The notes beneath the pieces were generated by a model, which saw only the letters and a program-made list of their open reading frames with translations, was not told the DNA's origin and did no database searches. From Sphingomonas citricola (GTDB lineage: Bacteria; Pseudomonadota; Alphaproteobacteria; Sphingomonadales; Sphingomonadaceae), in the NCBI RefSeq assembly GCF_019429535.1, contig NZ_JAHXZM010000002.1, forward strand, positions 434,001 to 498,000: a DNA stretch of 64,000 nucleotides. The letters are read 5' to 3'. Positions within the stretch are counted from its first letter, which is position 1; every line of letters begins with the position of its first letter. The position numbers and the translations under genes were made by a program. Below are positions 8,553 through 16,404 of the stretch, one piece after another.

Positions 8553-9180
8553 CGCTTCCGCAGCACCCGCGGTCGACAATCTCGCTGAGGCGACGCACGA
8601 GCAATCGTTGCAGACCGCCGATGTGCAGAACGGCAGCGGGCTCGTCGGCAACGTGTCCGAACCCGGCGGGGCCGAGCATGTCGCGGCGCCCACCGCGCTC
8701 GGCTTCAACGACACCGGCTGGGTCGGTCTCGCCGCGCTCGTCGTCCTGATCGCCGCGGTGATCTGGAAGGTGCCGGCGACGATCGGCGCGATGCTCGACA
8801 AGCGGATCGGCGAAATTCGCCGTCAGCTCGACGAGGCAGCCCAGCTGCGCCGCGAGGCCGAAACGCTGCGCGACGAATATGCGGCGCGTGCCCGCTCGGC
8901 CGAGGCCGATGCGGCGCAGATGCGCGAGAATGCGCATCACGAAGCCGCGCAGATCGTCGCCAAGGCGAAGGCCGACACCGAGGCGCTGATGGAGCGTCGC
9001 ACGCGGATGGCGGAGGACAAGATCGCCGCGGCAGAGCGCGCCGCGCTCGACGAAGTCCGCGCCACCGTCGTCGCCGCCGCGACCGCCGCCGCGGGCCGCG
9101 TCATCGCCGAGCAGCATAATGCGGAGGCCGATCGCGCGCTCGTCAACAGCGCGATCCAGCGGGTCGGTCGCTTCAACTAA
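8545..9180 (+). CDS. atpF: F0F1 ATP synthase subunit b
   Basis: Subunit b of the peripheral stalk, 211 residues. A hydrophilic N-terminal extension of about 55 residues precedes the single membrane helix (GWVGLAALVVLIAAVIWKVP), and a coiled coil rich in Glu, Arg and Ala follows. AGGAG lies within the end of atpF', eight bases before the ATG. No F1 genes follow, as expected in alphaproteobacteria, where atpHAGDC is at another locus. A terminator-like hairpin follows at 9203-9236. Confidence 0.92.
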   Translation: MSNASAAPAVDNLAEATHEQSLQTADVQNGSGLVGNVSEPGGAEHVAAPTALGFNDTGWVGLAALVVLIAAVIWKVPATIGAMLDKRIGEIRRQLDEAAQLRREAETLRDEYAARARSAEADAAQMRENAHHEAAQIVAKAKADTEALMERRTRMAEDKIAAAERAALDEVRATVVAAATAAAGRVIAEQHNAEADRALVNSAIQRVGRFN

Positions 9181-9202
9181 GCCGACCTGCCCAAAGAGAT
9201 CG

Positions 9203-9236
9203 AAGGGGTCGCGATGCTCATGCGTCGCGGCCCTTT
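9203..9236 (+). terminator. Likely terminator of the F0 operon
   Basis: A 12-bp stem (9203-9214 with 9225-9236) including two G-T wobbles, 10-base loop, and a short T run within the 3' arm. It lies 22 bases after the atpF stop. Confidence 0.5.
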
Positions 9237-9338
9237 CTCGTTCAGTCGCTGCTTCCGATACGCAAATCCCGCATCAAACGAAGCGGACCGGTCCAGTCTC
9301 GATAGGGCACGGTTGCTGCCTCACCATAGCATCGCGCC

Positions 9339-9716
9339 ATGCTCGACACGCCGCGCGACGCCATCGGCCTGCCGCCGCCGTTCCACGCGCTGGGCCGATT
9401 GTCGCGTGAGGTCGCGGTGACGCTCTACCTTACCCCCATCGGGGAGCACATCGGCGCGCGCCATTTCATGTCCGATCGGCGCGAGAGCGTGGACGTGTCG
9501 GTGCGGCTGATCGTGTCGGACGTGCTCGCGCTAAACGCGCAGACGGTTCTGCTGGCGCACAATCACCCACGCGGCGTGGCAGATCCCAGTCGCGAGGATA
9601 TCCGCTTCACCCGCCGCCTGTTCGGCACGCTCGACACGATCGGCGTCCGGCTGCTCGACCATTATGTCGTCACCGAAAACGACTGGGTCAGTTTCCGGGC
9701 GCGCGGGTTATTGTGA
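9339..9716 (+). CDS. Short RadC-like JAB-domain protein
   Basis: A 125-residue stand-alone JAB/MPN domain with no helix-hairpin-helix part. It keeps the metal-site motif of RadC proteins: HNHPRGVADPSREDIRFTRR and later LLDHYVVTEN. Compared with the full-length RadC at 1673-2404 it has lost the N-terminal half. No RadC-linked mobile element is nearby. The last nine bases overlap the end of the convergent methyltransferase gene. Substrate and role are unknown. Confidence 0.8.
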   Translation: MLDTPRDAIGLPPPFHALGRLSREVAVTLYLTPIGEHIGARHFMSDRRESVDVSVRLIVSDVLALNAQTVLLAHNHPRGVADPSREDIRFTRRLFGTLDTIGVRLLDHYVVTENDWVSFRARGLL

Positions 9717-10442
9717 CGCGATCCGACACGGCTTGATCGCCGCGGGCTCGGGCCGCGCGCCGACCGCCTCGAACGTCGCCAGATACCCGCCTGCCGAGGG
9801 CATGTCGTCGAAACTGACCTGCCGGTAACCGACCGCCTCGAACTCGCAGCGCAGCAGCGCGGGGGGCGTGCCGTGGTTGGGCGTCGTGCGATTGGCATCG
9901 ACGACCACCACCAGGCCGCCCGGCCGCAGCGACGGGCGCATGCGCCACAGGAACTCGTACGGCTGCGCGATCTCGTGATACATGTGGACCATCAGCACGC
10001 GGTCGAAACTGTTGGCAGGTAACCGCGGGTCGGCCGGACGCCCCAGACGGACGCTGACATTCTCCAGTCGTTGCCGCGCGACGCGCTCGCCCAGCGCATC
10101 GCGCACCGCGGGGAAGATATCCTCGGCGAGCACGCGCCCGTCCTCCCCGACGCGGGAGGCGAGGCGGATGGTGTAATAACCCTCGCCCGCGCCGATGTCG
10201 GCGACCGTCATCCCCGGACGGATGCGCGCGCCGTCCATCACCGCGCCCGCTTCGTTCAGCCGGTCACGCTCCTCCTCGTTCGACCAGCGCGACGAGACGA
10301 TGTTCGCGACCGGGCGGTCGGCGGCGGGGAAGGGGCCGGGCTGTTTCGCCGCGCGCTTGATCAGCGGCTGCGAGCCGTCGCACGCGGCGAGCATCCCCGC
10401 CGCGCCGAGCAGCAACAGCGCCGACCAGGCACGCGCAGGCAT
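9708..10442 (-). CDS. Putative lipoprotein with class I SAM-dependent methyltransferase fold
   Basis: A 244-residue protein. The N-terminus MPARAWSALLLLGAAGMLAAC is a lipoprotein signal with lipobox LAAC, which predicts export. The rest is a Rossmann-type methyltransferase: motif I VADIGAGEGYYTIRLA, a later acidic strand (VLAEDIF), and LRPGGLVVVVDANR. The ATG at 10442 shares one base with the prfB stop (TGATG), so the two genes are coupled. How an exported enzyme would get SAM is unclear. The start could be wrong, but no later ATG restores a complete fold without the signal. Confidence 0.78.
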   Translation of the reverse strand: MPARAWSALLLLGAAGMLAACDGSQPLIKRAAKQPGPFPAADRPVANIVSSRWSNEEERDRLNEAGAVMDGARIRPGMTVADIGAGEGYYTIRLASRVGEDGRVLAEDIFPAVRDALGERVARQRLENVSVRLGRPADPRLPANSFDRVLMVHMYHEIAQPYEFLWRMRPSLRPGGLVVVVDANRTTPNHGTPPALLRCEFEAVGYRQVSFDDMPSAGGYLATFEAVGARPEPAAIKPCRIASQ

Positions 10443-11569
10443 CAATCGACATCCTCCACGTCGACCTTCTCGCCCGTCACGCGCTGCGAGAGCGCGGCCG
10501 CCATGAAGTCGTCGAGCGCACCGTCGAGCACGTCGCCCGGGCTGGTCGAGGTGACCCCGGTGCGCAGGTCCTTCACCAGCTGATAGGGTTGCAGCACGTA
10601 GGAGCGGATCTGGTGACCCCAACCGATGTCGGTCTTGGTCGCGTTGACCGCGTTCGCCTCTTCCTCGCGCTTGCGCAGCTCATGCTCGTACAGCCGGGCG
10701 CGCAGCTGGTTGTACGCCTCGGCCTTGTTCTTGTGCTGGCTGCGCTGGTTCTGGCACGCGACGACGATGCCGGTCGGCAGGTGGGTGATGCGCACCGCGG
10801 AGTCGGTCGTGTTGATGTGCTGACCACCCGCGCCGGACGCACGGTAGGTGTCGATCCGCAGTTCGCTGTCGTTGATCTCGATATCGATCGATTCGTCGAT
10901 CACCGGATAGACCCATACCGAGGAGAAGCTGGTGTGGCGGCGCGCCGAGCTGTCGTACGGGCTGATGCGGACGAGGCGGTGCACCCCGCTCTCGGTCTTG
11001 GCATAGCCGTAGGCGTTCTCGCCTTTCAGCAGCAGCGTCGCCGACTTGATGCCGGCCTGCTCGCCCGCGTGATAGTCGATCAGCTCGACCTTCATGCCGC
11101 GGCGCTCGGCCCAGCGCGTGTACATGCGCTGGAGCATCTCGGCCCAATCCTGGCTCTCGGTACCGCCCGCGCCCGCATTGATCTCGACATAGCTGTCGTT
11201 GCCGTCCGCCTCGCCCGCGAGCAGTGCCTTGATCTTGTCGGCCTGCGCGCGCTGCGCGAGTGCCTTGAGCGCCTGCGTCCCTTCGTCCGCCATCTCGGCG
11301 TCGCCCTCGGCGTCGGCCATCTCGATCAGTTCGGCGGTGTCGGACAGCTCGCGCTCGATGTCGCGCGTCGCGGTGATCGCCTCGTCGAGGCGGCGACGCT
11401 CGCGCATCACGTCCTGCGCGGCCTTGGGATTCTCCCACAGCGTCGGGTCCTCGACGCGCGCGTTCAGCTCGTCGAGCCGCCGCAGCGCGCGGTCCCAGTC
11501 GAGAAAGCGGCGCAGCAGCGCCAGCGCCTCGTTGATGGTGTCGACATGGGCTTGCGCTTCGGCGCGCAT
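10442..11569 (-). CDS. prfB: Peptide chain release factor 2
   Basis: RF2 terminates translation at UGA and UAA. This copy has 375 residues with the peptidyl-hydrolysis motif GGQ in RASGAGGQHINTTDSAVR. The codon-recognition tripeptide is SPY (VRISPYDSSARRHTSF) instead of the E. coli SPF. The reading frame is continuous from MRAEAQAHVDTINEAL, so there is no programmed +1 frameshift with an in-frame UGA. The gene is translationally coupled to the downstream lipoprotein methyltransferase. Confidence 0.96.
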   Translation of the reverse strand: MRAEAQAHVDTINEALALLRRFLDWDRALRRLDELNARVEDPTLWENPKAAQDVMRERRRLDEAITATRDIERELSDTAELIEMADAEGDAEMADEGTQALKALAQRAQADKIKALLAGEADGNDSYVEINAGAGGTESQDWAEMLQRMYTRWAERRGMKVELIDYHAGEQAGIKSATLLLKGENAYGYAKTESGVHRLVRISPYDSSARRHTSFSSVWVYPVIDESIDIEINDSELRIDTYRASGAGGQHINTTDSAVRITHLPTGIVVACQNQRSQHKNKAEAYNQLRARLYEHELRKREEEANAVNATKTDIGWGHQIRSYVLQPYQLVKDLRTGVTSTSPGDVLDGALDDFMAAALSQRVTGEKVDVEDVD

Positions 11570-11842
11570 ATTCTTTTCTCCAAACGCCTCGATGCCGGCG
11601 ACGCATGTGGTGAGGAGGCGCCCGGCAGTCCGTCGAACGACGGATCAATCATCACGCGATCTAGGCCGCGCGCCCGCAAACGGCAACGGGGCACACCCGA
11701 TCGATGACGATCCGCCGTCGCGCGGCGGGGAAGGGGGCAGGCGACACCGTTTCGCTGTCGCAATTAACCACCTTTCCTTCCAACACCGTAGTTTCACCTA
11801 CTTCGGTGCTGGTGTGGACGTCCCGCCGTGTTAACGACGTTC

Positions 11843-12013
11843 ATGCCTTACACCGCTGGCTTGGAAGACGCGAAGCGCATGCTTGACCAACTCGAGCAAT
11901 CGCGGCAGCGCGCGGGAACGACGGGTGACAGCAGCCAGTACGAACTGGCGCGCGCGCGCCTGCTCGAAAAGATCGAAGTGTACGAACGGCTGACAGCCCA
12001 CCGCCCGGCCTGA
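11843..12013 (+). CDS. Small hypothetical protein
   Basis: A 56-residue, mostly helical, charged protein (MPYTAGLEDAKRMLDQLEQ start, KIEVYERLTAHRPA end). The third codon position is G/C-rich like its neighbours, which argues for real coding. A GTG at 11828 would extend it by five residues; no convincing ribosome-binding site is visible for either start. It lies alone between prfB and the PBP1A gene, convergent with the latter. I recognise no family. Confidence 0.45.
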   Translation: MPYTAGLEDAKRMLDQLEQSRQRAGTTGDSSQYELARARLLEKIEVYERLTAHRPA

Positions 12014-12087
12014 CGCACCGCGTCCCGATCGCGCCCGCGACGGCGCTGCGCGGCGCGGCCACGCTCCCGTCGCGGCCGCCGATACCG

Positions 12088-14604
12088 TCAGTAGATACCG
12101 CCCTGCTGTTGCAGGAACTCGCTGTCGCGCGGGGTTTGCGCGGCACTCGGTTGCGCGCGCGGTGCCGCGGTCGGGGCGGCGGCGGGAGCGTAGCGGCGCG
12201 GGCGGCGCGCCTCGCTCTGCGGCTTGAACGCTTCCCAGATCACGCTTGCCTTGGGATCGTCCTCGTTCGGCCACGGGCCATAGACCGGGCGGCCCGAACC
12301 GCGATCGATCCGCACCAGCCGGATGCCCGGCGGCGCGCGGAATGCGAGAACGGGCAGGTTCTCGTACGCCTTGGTCGCGAATTGCTTGAAGATCGGCACC
12401 GCCAGCGTGCCGCCCTGCGCGTAGCCACCGAGTCCGCGCGGCGAATCATAACCGATGTACAACCCACCGACCATCTGCGGCGTGCCACCGATGAACCAGA
12501 CGTCGGTCGGTCCGGTATTGGTGCCCGTCTTGCCGAAGATCGGGCGGCCAAGATCGCGCAGCGCGGTGGCGGTGCCGCGCTGGATCACGCCCTCGGTGAT
12601 GTGCACCATCTGGTACGCGCTCATCGCGTCGAGCACCTGGCGTCCGCGCGTGACCGGGCGGGGCATCGCGCGCCCGTTCCAGCGGGCCATGTTGCAGCCG
12701 TCGCACGCGCGCCAGTTCGCCGGCCAGATCACCTGACCGTGGCGGTCCTGCACGAAGTCGATCAGCGACGGGTCATGCCACTGCCCCTGGTTGGCGAGCA
12801 CGCCGTACGCATTGACCATCCGCTCGACCGTCGTCTCGCCCGCGCCGAGCGAATAACTGAGATAGGGCGCGTAATCGCCGATCTGCATCTTCTTCATCAG
12901 TGCGACGACGTTCTTCATGCCCGTCTGCGCCGCGGCGCGCACCGTCATCAGGTTGCGCGACTGCTCGATACCCCAGCGCATTGTGTGCGGGCCCGCGCCG
13001 CGCGAGTTGCCGAAGTTGCGGAAGCATTTCTGGCCCAGCCGCGCGCCCTGATAGACGCAGAACGGCCCGTCGACGATGATCGACGCTGGCGTCATGCCAT
13101 GCTCCAGCGCGGCGGAATAGACGATCGGCTTGATCGTCGAGCCGGGCTGGCGAAACGCCTGCGTCGCGCGGTTGAACGCCTGCACGCTCGCGTCGAACCC
13201 GCCCTGCATCGCGAGGATCCGTCCGCTCGACGGCTCCTGCACGACGAACCCGCCCGAGATACGCGGCACGCTGCGCAGGCTGAACGACCCGCCCGACGGC
13301 GCGACCGCGACGATGTCGCCGACCTTGATCTGCCCGAACGCGGGCGTGCCGGTGCCGCGCGCCGGCATCTGCGCGTTCGCGCGCGGCAGCATCCCCGTGC
13401 GCCCGTCGGCGAACCCCAGCGACAGCTCGCCACCGTCGCGCGCGTAGACGATCGCGGCGCGCCAGTCCTTGTAATCGAGCTGGATGTTGGTGCCGAGCAG
13501 CGCGCCCTGCCACTGTTCGGGATCGTCCAGGTCGACATGGCGCAGCGGCCCCGACCAGCCGCGCCCGCTCTCGTAGCGCAGCAGCCCGTCGCGCAGCGCC
13601 TCCGCCGCGTAACGCTGCACCTGCGGGTCGAGCGAGGTGCGAACCCACAGCCCGCCCGAATAGACGCTGTACGGCCCCGCCTCGGCATTCTCGCCGAACT
13701 TGTCGATCAACTGGCGGCGTACTTCCTCGACGAAATAGCCCCCGACGCGCTCGAACTTGGGCGTGCGGCGGCGGATCGCGCCGATCGGCTCGGCGTTCGC
13801 AGCGCGCGCCTGCGCGGCCGTGATGAAGCCGTTGCGCGCCATCTCGCGCAGCACATAATTGCGCCGCTCGAGCGCGCGTTCGGTGTTGCGGAACGGATCG
13901 TAGTTCGCGGGCCCCTTGGGCAGGATCGCCAGATACGCCAGTTGCGCGAGCGAGAGCTCGGGCAATTCCTTATCGAAATACGCGTGGCTCGCCGCCTCGA
14001 CGCCGTAGGCGTTCCGCCCGAGGAAAATCTGGTTGAGGTACAATTCCAGAATCTGCTGCTTGGTCAGCGTCTGCTCGATGCGATAGGCGAGGATCGCCTC
14101 GCGGACCTTGCGCGTCGGGGAATATTCGTTGCCGATCAGCAAGTTTTTCGCGACCTGCTGCGTGATCGTCGATCCGCCGCGCGCGCGTTGCCCGGTGCCG
14201 AACTTGCTCGCGTAATCGACCACCGCCCCCGCCAGGCCGGGGAAATCGACGCCGTGATGCTCGAAGAACGTCTTGTCCTCCGCGGCCAGGAACGCGCGGA
14301 TGAGCAGCGGGGGATATTCGGCGAACGAGAGCTGGACGCGCCGTTCGCGCGCGTAGGAATAGATCGGCGCGCCATCGATCCCGCGTACGTTGGTCGGCAG
14401 CGGCGGCTCGTACGCCTTCAACTTTTCGACCGAGGGCAGATCCCGCGCGAAGATCAGCCAAAACGCGCCGATCGCGACGAGCATCAGCGCGACCAGCGCC
14501 GCGAACCAGCGCACCAGCCGTCGGCGCCACAATCCGCCGACCGCGCCGCCGACCCGGCCGGCGCCCTGATCGTCTGTCGTCTTTTCCGAAGGGGAAGAAG
14601 CCAT
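12088..14604 (-). CDS. mrcA: Penicillin-binding protein 1A (bifunctional transglycosylase/transpeptidase)
   Basis: An 838-residue class A PBP that polymerises and cross-links peptidoglycan. A membrane anchor spans about residues 31-52. The glycosyltransferase domain has the catalytic Glu109 in AAEDKTFFEHHG, plus GGSTITQQVAKNLL and RKVREAILAYRIEQTL. The transpeptidase domain has Ser489 in GSTIK, the SRN triad in IEQSRNLMTV, and Lys692 in KTGTNTG. The C-terminal tail is Pro/Ala/Arg-rich. It lies just downstream of the amidase gene on the same strand (88 bp gap), so both may be co-transcribed. Confidence 0.96.
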   Translation of the reverse strand: MASSPSEKTTDDQGAGRVGGAVGGLWRRRLVRWFAALVALMLVAIGAFWLIFARDLPSVEKLKAYEPPLPTNVRGIDGAPIYSYARERRVQLSFAEYPPLLIRAFLAAEDKTFFEHHGVDFPGLAGAVVDYASKFGTGQRARGGSTITQQVAKNLLIGNEYSPTRKVREAILAYRIEQTLTKQQILELYLNQIFLGRNAYGVEAASHAYFDKELPELSLAQLAYLAILPKGPANYDPFRNTERALERRNYVLREMARNGFITAAQARAANAEPIGAIRRRTPKFERVGGYFVEEVRRQLIDKFGENAEAGPYSVYSGGLWVRTSLDPQVQRYAAEALRDGLLRYESGRGWSGPLRHVDLDDPEQWQGALLGTNIQLDYKDWRAAIVYARDGGELSLGFADGRTGMLPRANAQMPARGTGTPAFGQIKVGDIVAVAPSGGSFSLRSVPRISGGFVVQEPSSGRILAMQGGFDASVQAFNRATQAFRQPGSTIKPIVYSAALEHGMTPASIIVDGPFCVYQGARLGQKCFRNFGNSRGAGPHTMRWGIEQSRNLMTVRAAAQTGMKNVVALMKKMQIGDYAPYLSYSLGAGETTVERMVNAYGVLANQGQWHDPSLIDFVQDRHGQVIWPANWRACDGCNMARWNGRAMPRPVTRGRQVLDAMSAYQMVHITEGVIQRGTATALRDLGRPIFGKTGTNTGPTDVWFIGGTPQMVGGLYIGYDSPRGLGGYAQGGTLAVPIFKQFATKAYENLPVLAFRAPPGIRLVRIDRGSGRPVYGPWPNEDDPKASVIWEAFKPQSEARRPRRYAPAAAPTAAPRAQPSAAQTPRDSEFLQQQGGIY

Positions 14605-14692
14605 ATGGTCCGCGCGTTTAGCACGTTCCGCGCCGCGCGAAAGCGCCGCTGCCCAGCGGGTCGATCAGCGCGCGTGCTGCGACGGGTGTGCG

Positions 14693-15943
14693 TCAGCGCA
14701 GCGCGAGGCGGCGTGCGAAGTAGATTTCCACCGCGCGGCGGACGCTTTCGGCCACGTTCGCGCGCCCTTCGTTGCTCGCGAGAAAGGCCGAGTCGCTCGC
14801 GTTCGAAATATAGCCCGCCTCCAGCAGGATCGACGGCGTGTCGGGCGCCTTCAGCACCATCAGCGATGCCATGCGGTGGAAATTGGGCTTGATCGCCATC
14901 AACGGCTGCGCCTCGCGCCCCAGCAATCGTGCGAAACCCGCCGACGCGTTCATCGTCTCGCGCTGCGTCAGGTCGATCAGGATCGACGACACGTCGGGAT
15001 TGCGGTCGAGATCGACGCCGTTGATGATGTCGACCTTGTTCTCGCGCGCGGCGAGACGCGCGGCTTCCTTGTCGCTCGCGACCTCGGACAAGGTGTAGGC
15101 GGTCGCGCCCGACGCCTCGGTCGACAGCGCGCTGTCGCAGTGGATCGAGATGAATAGGTCGGCCTTCAGCTTGCGCGCGACGCCATAGCGCTCGCGCAGC
15201 ACGAGGAAGCGGTCGTCGTCGCGGGTCAGTGCGACGCGGACGCGGCCCGATTTCAACAGCGCGTCGCGGACCGCCAGCGCCATCTTAAGCGTCAGATCCT
15301 TCTCGCGCAATTCGCCGTCGGGGGAGATCGAGCCTGGGTCGTGCCCGCCGTGGCCCGCATCGATGACGACCAGCGGCCGGCTGGCGTCGCCGCGGATCCG
15401 CGGCATCGGCAGCGCGCCCCGCGCCGCGGGCACCGCCTGCGACACGGTATAGGCGGCGGTGCGCGCCATCGGCTCAGCGCGGCCGGTCCAGCTGAGCGGC
15501 GCGTGCGTGCTCGCGGCGGCGAATTGCTGCGCCGCGACCGGGCGCAGCCGCAGGCGCAGCTCGCGCCCGTTGTCGCCGAAGCCGCCGCGCTCCACGATCA
15601 TCGGTTCGGCGAGGTCGAGCACGACGCGCGCGCCGTCCGCCCCGCGCACGCCCTGGCGGACCGAGGTGATCACCCCGTCACGGTCGCGGTCGCCATTGCC
15701 GGAGCCCGGCCGCGCGCCGTCGATATCGACCGCGATCCGCTGCGGCTCGGCGAGAAGGAAGCTGGACGCGGCGGCGACCGCGTCGTCGAAGCGGATGACG
15801 ACCGTGTCGTCGGACACGTCGATCCGTTCGACGGTGGCAGCCCAGCCGGGTGTTCCGGCAAACACGCCCAACAATAACGCGAGCACGATCGACACGCGGC
15901 CGCCATGCCGCGAAAGTCGATCACCCGTCCAGCGAAAAGCCAT
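14693..15943 (-). CDS. amiC: N-acetylmuramoyl-L-alanine amidase with AMIN domain
   Basis: A 416-residue exported amidase. A signal sequence (about residues 17-36) is followed by an AMIN targeting domain (ERIDVSDDTVVIRFDD) and an Amidase_3 zinc domain with IDAGHGGHDPG, ISIHCDSAL and a C-terminal ILLEAGYISN. It cleaves stem peptides from septal murein during daughter-cell separation. The ATG at 15943 has AAAGGG upstream; an alternative TTG is at 15952. The neighbours PBP1A and rne are often found next to it in alphaproteobacteria. Confidence 0.92.
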   Translation of the reverse strand: MAFRWTGDRLSRHGGRVSIVLALLLGVFAGTPGWAATVERIDVSDDTVVIRFDDAVAAASSFLLAEPQRIAVDIDGARPGSGNGDRDRDGVITSVRQGVRGADGARVVLDLAEPMIVERGGFGDNGRELRLRLRPVAAQQFAAASTHAPLSWTGRAEPMARTAAYTVSQAVPAARGALPMPRIRGDASRPLVVIDAGHGGHDPGSISPDGELREKDLTLKMALAVRDALLKSGRVRVALTRDDDRFLVLRERYGVARKLKADLFISIHCDSALSTEASGATAYTLSEVASDKEAARLAARENKVDIINGVDLDRNPDVSSILIDLTQRETMNASAGFARLLGREAQPLMAIKPNFHRMASLMVLKAPDTPSILLEAGYISNASDSAFLASNEGRANVAESVRRAVEIYFARRLALR

Positions 15944-16155
15944 GTTACGCAACCCTTTGACTAGGACTGCCGGTGTAGGCGGCGGGTCTCAAATACGGGT
16001 TGCGTTTCGGGGTTAACGGGCCGTTCGGGACGATTTGCCGGCAAGATGCTGCCGCCTGGCCTGCAAGAACCGGCAGTTGATGCCTCGCTTAACCAATGCT
16101 AGCAGTCGTCTGACCGGAGTAGTGCACGCGCACGTGAAGCTTCGGTGACACTGTC

Positions 16156-16317
16156 CGACCGGCCTTCTGCCGGTGCCGGGCCATCAGGTTGACGTCCGCA
16201 TGTTGCATCCCGCCCGTTCGCTGTTCCGCCCGGCCTCTGCCGGCGGAGCGGGCGCGGCGTTTCCCGGCCATCAGGCGTCCGGGGCTGCACGGTGGACGAA
16301 GGCATTTTCTGCAACAT
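16156..16317 (+). promoter_or_regulatory. Structured 5' leader of rne (possible autoregulatory element or sRNA)
   Basis: The amidase-rne interval is 452 bp and holds no gene. Within it are two similar modules: hairpin ACCGGC/GCCGGT (16158-16174) followed by GCCGGGCCATCAGG, and hairpin CCGGC/GCCGG (16230-16243) followed by CCCGGCCATCAGG. An 8-bp pairing, ATGTTGCA (16200-16207) with TGCAACAT (16310-16317), encloses the second module. An ATTTT patch (16303-16307) precedes it. rne mRNAs are autoregulated through their 5' leaders in enterobacteria. From memory, unverified, a rhizobial sRNA family (alpha-r45) maps near an amidase and rne. Confidence 0.55.
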
Positions 16318-16404
16318 CGTGCGCGCCCGGCAAGCTGCGGCGCGCGACCCCTTATCGCGCGGGCGCACCGCTAGCCGGACGGCCCAGCGCGCGGAGAACA
16401 ATCA

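Noticed and set aside
10442..11600. Programmed frameshift in prfB
   Set aside because: The frame runs uninterrupted from ATG to stop, with no early in-frame UGA and no CTTTGAC-type slip site.
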